Source: Siphonodentalium dalli (lineage: Eukaryota; Mollusca; Scaphopoda; Gadilida; Siphonodentaliidae). From it: a stretch of DNA of 64,000 bases. The stretch's first letter is position 1, and the number at the start of each line of letters is the position of its first letter. The stretch covers positions 253,717,582-253,781,581 of the forward strand of contig CP136061.1 in NCBI GenBank assembly GCA_032622095.1, given 5' to 3'. Both the position numbers and the translations under genes were made by a program. Of the stretch, positions 57,186-64,000 are shown in pieces. Under the pieces are notes generated by a model. It had not been told where the DNA came from. It searched no databases and was given only the letters and a program-made list of their open reading frames with translations.

Positions 57186-58182
57186 TCTATATTTGCGAAT
57201 GTCTGTCTGTCTGTCTGTCTGTGTCCTATAGAAATTCACAGGGGACCATCTAGATGGCACCAAAAGGGTCTAGTAGGGGTAACTTTTTACGAGAAAGATA
57301 ATGGTGAGGGTTAGGATTTTATAAAGTGACGCCGTTGTTGTCAGGGGAAGAAAAGGGGGAGGGGCAGAAAAAAAATTGTCGCCGATTGCCACTTATATAT
57401 AATCATCCCCATGATATAAGGAATATGATGGTGTGGTTTAAATATGTCAATAGTCGGAATAGTGGACCTTCGGGATAGTGAACCTTCGGAATAGAGACAT
57501 GCCCCCCAATATTCATATTATATGCCCAGAGTTCAAAGGTATGGACCCATAAAATTCTAAATTTGGCCCTTAAAATATTGAACTCCAAATTGGAGACCAC
57601 ACAGAACATCACTTAAGTCAACTGTACCTGTGTCATGTCCCAATGCGGGAGGGTCCATATATACCACAACATTCATATTATATGCCAAGAATTCAACGGT
57701 ACGGGCCCACGTAATGACATTAAATCTCAAGAAAACCCGCGAAAACAAAACAAAATCACATTTAATGTTCTAAGTTAAGTTATTTCCTTCTGTATCTGTA
57801 TCGGTATGCGCGCAGGATCAGTTCGGATGTGAGCGCACACTCCATAAAAAGAATCTTTGTGAAAATGAACCCTCTCAAATTAGTCTCAATACTTTAGAAT
57901 ATAGAATTAACCTAAATATAACAAAAACCTTCGGAATAGAGAACTTTTGGAATAGCGGACCTTCGGGATAGCGAACCTTCATAATAGAAACATGTCCCCA
58001 CAATTACACCGGTGACGTAAACACATGTGCTAATCTTTGTCGTACTATCGTAAATATCGGTACGATTTATATTCAAGTACGATATAACCATAATAATACA
58101 ATCGCCCAGTGGATTATCGATCGACCACACAATATGAGAAATTCTACACCAGTGTACACCCACTGTGTGGTGGTAATGACAG
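57186..58182. repeat. Possible Helitron 5' fragment and CTTCGGGATAG repeats
   Basis: TCTATATTTGCGAATGTCTG-TCTGTCTGTC at 57,186 resembles a Helitron start, but no CTAG end is found. GGACCTTCGGGATAGTGAAC-CTTCGGAATAGAGACATG at 57,464 recurs at 57,958, and TTCATATTATATGCC recurs at 57,511 and 57,672, so a block is partly duplicated. Confidence 0.4.
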
Positions 58183-61100
58183 CAGCCACTCCCTGATCGG
58201 CGGCCAAGCCTCAATCAAATTGGCCCACCCTAACTACAACTACAGCTAATTATATGATATTCAATTTATTCTCTAAATCTATATAACCTTATAGCCAGCC
58301 ACATTGTACTTTAAGTATACATATTGGATACATTATCTTCTAAATGCACATATTCATTGAAATTGTGTCTTTGTTTTTCTAAAAGTGCGGCCACCGCAGA
58401 GGGTTAATAACCCACCCATTTGCACTACAACTCAACGAAAATATAACCCATTGTATGATGTGGTAGAGCGAATTGTCATTCTTCTCATGTCGTTATCAGA
58501 CATGAGACTATGGTGTCGGACATTTGTAGAATGAGGCCACCAGAGGGTGGTTAGTGACGCTACCACGCACATCGGGTTAGCATCACTAAATTCAGCCTCT
58601 TGTGATCGGATTCTGCTCAGGCCTCATCTGCTATGGGAGACCTAGACTCAGATTTAAATTCCCATCTGGTGAATATTGTGATGTGCACCAATTGGGCATA
58701 TCGATTATGTATTGTGTAGTCTGCCAATGTGGGGATGTAGAGAAGCTCCAAAAATGAAAAAGAATCTGTGTGAAGAAGTTTCTAAAGAAACTAAAATACT
58801 TGTTATTCACAAAGATTCTGTCTAGAGAATGTGAGTTCTTATCAGAATAAGGTCACACTGGGTGAATGTAGTGGAACTAGCCCGCGTTGTGCGGTGTAGC
58901 GTCGGTGAATTTGGTTGTGCTAGCCCGCTGTGTGGGGTAGCGTCATTAAATTCACTCTCCGAGGGCCTCATGATGTAAATGTCCGGCACCATACTCTCAT
59001 GCCTGGGGCCTATAATATAGAATACAATTTTTGTAATATCAGCGTTAATTTGTGATTTACTAATTTTGTAATAAATATTTTGTGTTCTATAGTATTCGTC
59101 TGTATTTCTATCAGTGTATTTCTTTCATTGTAGATTGAAACTCAACATATGCCCAAAACTCTTGATAGGCAAAATACATTGACATGTAATGATTGATATG
59201 ATCTTTTTTGGCGAACCATCTATATACCGGGATTCACTTGACCGGAAAATCTTTGCATTTGGTGGAGAAAAAGGGGCCTGAAAGTTACATCTTTGCATGT
59301 TTTCATAGTACTCGAACGCTACAGCTTTGTAATGTGTAAAACATCGCAATACGGAATGATAAAGTACTGGCTAAGCGGGTTCTATAGTACAGCGAAAATA
59401 CCATTTTTGTAAAAAATCATTATTAGATTACAACTCCATAGGCTACATTATTGATTGTTCACACAGTGATCACAACGATTCACCGTGCAGATAATGGTGA
59501 GTGCTATTAGCTGGGTACATGTTCTTTATAATGCGGTTACGGAATCTCAATTGTTAACCTATTGAGATAGTTTACGCTCAATGTAGTTGAAAGGAGATAG
59601 CCATGTCAATGGCCTAGAATTTAATTATGAATGGAATTAAAGAGTTACAGTAAATTGTCGGGCTTGGGCTCAAAACGTATATATAAACGATCTTTGTGCG
59701 AAGATACACGGATACGCGGTGAATCGGGGGTGGTGGCATTTCGTGTTGAAACAGTTACTTATAATTTCAGGCTAAGTTGCGTTAAGAATCATTAGATCCC
59801 AAATAATTACCATGACATTGTGTAACCTATTTGAACCGCATGGCATTTGTGTGCTCAAGAAATTTGCTTTCACCTTGTGATCTAAACAATTTAAGTTGGC
59901 CAATAGTGCCACACAGAATGTTCCATGGGTGAATTATTAAAAAAAAATTGGGGTCCCCTGATCCTTAACTTACCCATGTAGTATAGCGTGTTGCTTATAA
60001 ACCAAATGTCATATGTTTATCTAAATGCAGCCGCTTAGATGGGTATAATTGGAAGGTACCGAGAATAAGGTATAGTTTAAGTAGATTGTGCTATATATAT
60101 GTTTTAAAATCGAAGTTGGATGTCCTCAGAGACCCTGGACGAGGGAGTGATGGTCCACATTGGAAATTCCAAATGAACACCTATCCTTGACACAGGTCGA
60201 AAATACCAAGTCAGAGAACAGCCATCGCACTCCCATCATGGGTTGATTTTTTCCATTTGCAAGGAACCTCAAACTTTTCAACTATTGAGGTTTAGATGTT
60301 GCAACTTCTAATATTTCAGCCGCTGCCCCTGCCCAAAGATAGCTAGACAAATCAGGTTCGACCCTTGATAATATTGCAATATGAAGTTGATGTGGCCATT
60401 TGAAGGACAACCGCTATGTGTGTTTGCCGACCTTTTTCGACAAACCGTTAAGAAACATGTAACATAAAACATATGAAAATGGTAAGTATTCCACAAGATA
60501 CCGAAGGAATTACTTTTCACCGTGCGCAATTGTGGTCAAAATAACCCAAGTATATATCGGAAACTAGTCACACATAATGTACCTGTATTCATCAAATAAA
60601 TCACTCACCAACTGACAAAAAAAGACATATCATTCGCATATATCATTAGAGTAATTTCCCTTGACAAAATCACAAATGTTTTGATGTGCGTTTAAGGAAC
60701 GGTGGTCGATAGTACTCGATTTGCCGTCTTTTTGTGATTTACAAGAAATCTCGTTCGCTGATATATTACAGTGGTCTATAGTACTCGACACCTTATGTGC
60801 GGCTCAAATAAGCCTGCTATTACAAAAATTGTATTATATAGTATAGGCCCCAGGTCGTTATCAGTTACTTTCTGTTGTTACATGACTATTTGTCAGTTCT
60901 GCCTTAGTCGCTTCTGGTAGAGATAGTGATGCTGGTATAGGATTTCCATTCGGGGAGGGGTATCTAACTCCCGATAGTTTCTAACTGCATAAATTATCCT
61001 CTGTTACTTTTTTTGTCATGGGATTGCGTCAGCACACCGTTATTAGCTTGCGTTGACAGCAGATAAGCCCTCCCTGACTCATAGTGATGGACCCGACATA

Positions 61101-61608
61101 TCATCCTATATACACATATATTATTCCATAATACCACATAACAATGCATAAATATTATGTAACAACTTGTGCCTCAATCCCATGCATTTAATGGGATGCA
61201 ACTGAAATATGTTTACACGCAGTTGGCCCAATGTACCTGGTACCTTATTAACTGAGGCATTGAGTAAAGGAAATACCCCTATTTATGTATGGTGTTGTGG
61301 ATTATTATCCAAATGGAGGCTTTATTGGTGCAGTCAGAATCTCTGTGTTAAGCATACACCGTACCCAAATGGAGATCACACAGCAACATCACTATCTGTA
61401 CCGGAGTGGTACAGTCATAAAATATTAGCATCCATAAAAGAAAATACTTGATAACAGCATGAGCCAAATGACCATTCGATTCACAATATACTCTGATATT
61501 TTCATACACCAGCCTGCGGAATCCAGCTGCGGAAAGTTTATGACTACAATAGTGGACACTATGGCCGACTTTTGACCTGATTTTTAATTTTCATTGCAAC
61601 ATTATATA
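58183..61608 (+). repeat. Duplicated block, unit 2
   Basis: Second copy of the block at 54,550-57,185, interrupted by a transposon at 59,007-60,849. GGTGTAGCGTCGGTGAATTT and GGGGTAGCGTCATTAAATTC near 58,900 show an internal duplication of the GCGTCA-TAAATTCAC motif. No gene seen. Confidence 0.75.
59007..60849. mobile_element. 1,843-bp inverted-repeat transposon in unit 2
   Basis: GGCCTATAATATAGAATACA-ATTTTTGTAATA at the left matches the complement of the right end (ATTGTATTATATAGTATAGGCC) with few differences. Flanks are CCTGG (59,002-59,006) and CCAGG (60,850-60,854). Unit 1 has GGCCTGGTCGTT at the corresponding place (55,611) and no insertion. Interior is noncoding. Confidence 0.8.
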
Positions 61609-62304
61609 TGTATAAAGCAGAATTCGTCTTACAATAATATCAACATAACAAATAATCATAATACGATATCGATTGGTTCACAAAGATAATTATTACTACT
61701 CTCGGATTTCGTCAAATACGATAATTATTACATAATAGGATATCGATTGATTCACAAAGATAATTATTACTACTGTCGGGTTTCTTCAAATAAGATAATT
61801 ATTACATAACAGGACATCGATTGATTCACAAAGATAATTATTACTACTGTCGGATTTCCTCCAATAAGATAATTATTACGGCTGTCGGATTTCCTCCAAT
61901 AAGATAATTATTACGGCTGTCGGATTTCCTCCAATAAGATAATTATTACGACTGACGATTTCTTCCAATAAGATAATTATTACGACTGTCGGATTATTCT
62001 AATAAGATAATTACTACGACTGTAGGATTTCCTCCAATCAGATAATTATTACGACAGACGGACTTCTTCCAATAAGATAATTATAACGACTGTCAGATTT
62101 CTTCCAATAAGATAATTATTACGGCAGACGGATTTCTTCCAATAAGATAATTATAACGACTGTCGGATTTCTTCAAATAAGATAATTATTACATAATAGG
62201 ATATCGATAGATTCACAAATTTAATTATTACGACTATCGGATTTCTTCCAATAAGATAATTATAACGACTGTCAGATTTCTTCCAATAAGATAATTATTA
62301 CGGC
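61609..62304 (+). repeat. 35-bp minisatellite, left part
   Basis: Unit CGACTGTCGGATTTCTTCCA-ATAAGATAATTATTA (35 bp). The first units are mixed with AGGATATCGATTGATTCACA-AAGATAATTATTA variants. Broken at 62,304 by a transposon. Confidence 0.9.
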
Positions 62305-63398
62305 CAGGGATGTGGCTAGAGGGGGGTGTGGGGGGTGTCTCACCCCCAGCAGAGAGCTATATTTTCAATAGTTGGAAATTTCATACCTGCCACAACGAAA
62401 TTTCACACCAACAATAGGTTGAAAATGTTCTTGTAGTTTGATTATAAAACAATTTATTGGGGGGAATTTATTGTTTTTCGACCAATATTTGCATATGTTC
62501 CTATTTTTGGTCAAAATTTTTGACAGAAATGGACATCAGTTGGAAATATTCCAACCTTAGGGGGGTGACAGGTTGGAAATTTCCAACACTTGGAAAGCTT
62601 GTGTCCTGGTCCCTCCCCCGTGGCCAGTCAAAAACTTCTAGTTAATTTAAGAAAACAATATTGTCATACAATTGGTCAACATTGTCATTGGAATTGTCAT
62701 CAGTTGGAAATTTACAACAGTAGGAAGGCTTGAGGCTAGTCTAGATGTTAGGATTTTGCGATTTTCTTGTTCAGATTTCAAAATTTTCGCACACCGCGCC
62801 GAACCATGGTCGGCCCGGTGTGTCATTGCCCCATCCACATGGCCAATACAAAACTGCTAATTAGTTCAGTAAAACAATATTTTACTACATTTGGTCAAAC
62901 TTGTAGACATAAATGGTCATCAGTTGAAGAATTTTCCAACCTGAATTTTCTCACACCGGGCCAAACAACCATGGTCGGCCCGGTGTTTCCTGGTATGTTG
63001 TCGGCAGCTGTGTGCATTTGTCTGGAATTAGATCACTAGTTGTTTTTTTGGGGCAATTTTCAGGTTAAAATATCTTAATGTTCTCATACTGGGAAAATAG
63101 AAGCATGGCTTATGAATATATAGGAAATAGGCCTGAGCATGAGGTACAAGGGGGGGGTGCAAATGGAATTATGCAAAAAGTTGTGTTAGTGCGATTCCGA
63201 GTCAAGGGGGGGGGTGTAAATGGAATTATGCAAAAAAGTTGTGTTGGTGTGATTCCGACCCCAATGGGGGGGGGGGTGCAAATGGAATTATGCAAAAAGT
63301 TATGTTGGTGTGATTCCGACTCAAGCGGGGGGGGTGCAGTTGGAAATTCCTAAGGTGGACACCCCCCCCCCCGCGGAGACCCTCTAGCCACATCCCTG
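62305..63398. mobile_element. 1,094-bp hAT-like element inside the minisatellite
   Basis: Ends CAGGGATGTGGCTAGAGGG and CCCTCTAGCCACATCCCTG; perfect 8-bp duplication ATTACGGC at 62,297-62,304 and 63,399-63,406. Rich in G or C tracts; AAATGGAATTATGCAAAAAG is repeated three times near the right end. No transposase. Fragments of the same family lie at 24.4, 29.4 and 47.3 kb. Confidence 0.9.
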
Positions 63399-64000
63399 AT
63401 TACGGCTGTCGGATTTCCTCCAATAAGATAATTATTACGACTGACGGATTTCTTCAAATAAGATAATTATTACAACTTTCGGATTTCCTCCAATAAGATA
63501 ATTATTACGACTGTCGGATTGCCTCCAATAAGATCATTATTACGACTATCGGATTTCCTCTAAAATGATAATTATTACGGCTGTCGGATTTCTTCCAATA
63601 AGTTAATTATTACGACTGACGGATTTCTTCCAATAATATAATTATAACGACTGTCGGATTTCTTCCAATAAGTTAATTATTACGACTGATAGATTTCTTC
63701 CAATAAGATAATTATAACGACTGTCTGATTTCTTCCAATAAGATAATTATTTCGACTGTCGGATTTCCTCCAATAAGATAATTATTATGACTGTCGGATT
63801 TCCTCCAATAAGATAATTATTTCGACTGTCGGATTTCCTCCAATAGATAATTATTATGACTGTCGGATTTCCTCCAATAGATAATTATTATGACTGTCAG
63901 ATATCCTCCAATAGATAATTATTATGACTGTCGGATTTTCTCCAATAAGATAATTATTACGACTATCGGATTTCTTCCAATAAGATAATTATTACGACTG
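63399..64000 (+). repeat. 35-bp minisatellite, right part (runs off the window)
   Basis: Continues the same 35-bp unit, with variants of 34 bp late in the array (CAATAGATAATTATTATGAC). About 17 units are visible. Confidence 0.9.

Noticed and set aside
1-64000. tRNA or rRNA genes
   Set aside because: I scanned for the GGTTCGANNCC box and conserved rRNA words and found none in a plausible context.

Overview
The window looks like intergenic, repeat-rich nuclear DNA of a marine invertebrate, probably a lophotrochozoan and most likely a mollusc. The basis is AT-rich sequence, intronless rhodopsin-type receptor genes, LINE fragments of metazoan type, Helitrons with CTAG ends, hAT and TA-target elements, and a GGGGCATAACTC-type tandem repeat that I associate with molluscan genomes. 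The taxon is an inference. There are no bacterial operons, tRNA, rRNA or CRISPR loci.

Layout. 1-1874: head-to-tail Helitrons. 1878-5240: a dispersed repeat (here called family R) whose 26-bp module has expanded to about 110 copies. 7189-8122: broken LINE ORF1 with zinc knuckles. 8958-13419: two TA-flanked elements packed with the palindrome TTGGACTTAAGTCCAA, with an SGNH/GDSL esterase-like ORF between them (9928-10479). 13.5-16.5 kb: a seven-transmembrane receptor on the minus strand, open except for one TAA, with a decayed receptor tail downstream. 16.5-17.6 kb: the fullest copy of family R, interrupted by a minus-strand LINE (17.6-20.4 kb) with a nearly complete reverse transcriptase. 21571-22128 and 47789-48286: the C-terminal and N-terminal halves of a second receptor, separated by 25,658 bp. 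48.3-54.5 kb: mostly noncoding, with minisatellites, another family R copy and foldback elements. 54.5-61.6 kb: two diverged copies of a duplicated noncoding block, each carrying its own transposon insertion. 61.6-64.0 kb: a 35-bp minisatellite split by a hAT-like element.

Main result. The two receptor halves are on the same strand, in the right order and in the right frame. The intervening segment begins and ends with matching inverted termini (GCGAGTTTGCGAT, then GGGTACGGGTACCGGTA) and is flanked by TA on both sides. Removing it with one TA leaves an uninterrupted reading frame of 351 codons across extracellular loop 2. The paralogue at 15-16 kb has no insertion there, so this is a transposon-split gene rather than a long intron. 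The insert itself is a nest of smaller repeats with no recognisable transposase, so its mobiliser is unknown.

A second theme is that the minisatellites in this window have one-copy or few-copy precursors elsewhere in it: three different modules of family R have each expanded at a different locus. All work was by eye; repeat boundaries are approximate unless a target duplication is given.
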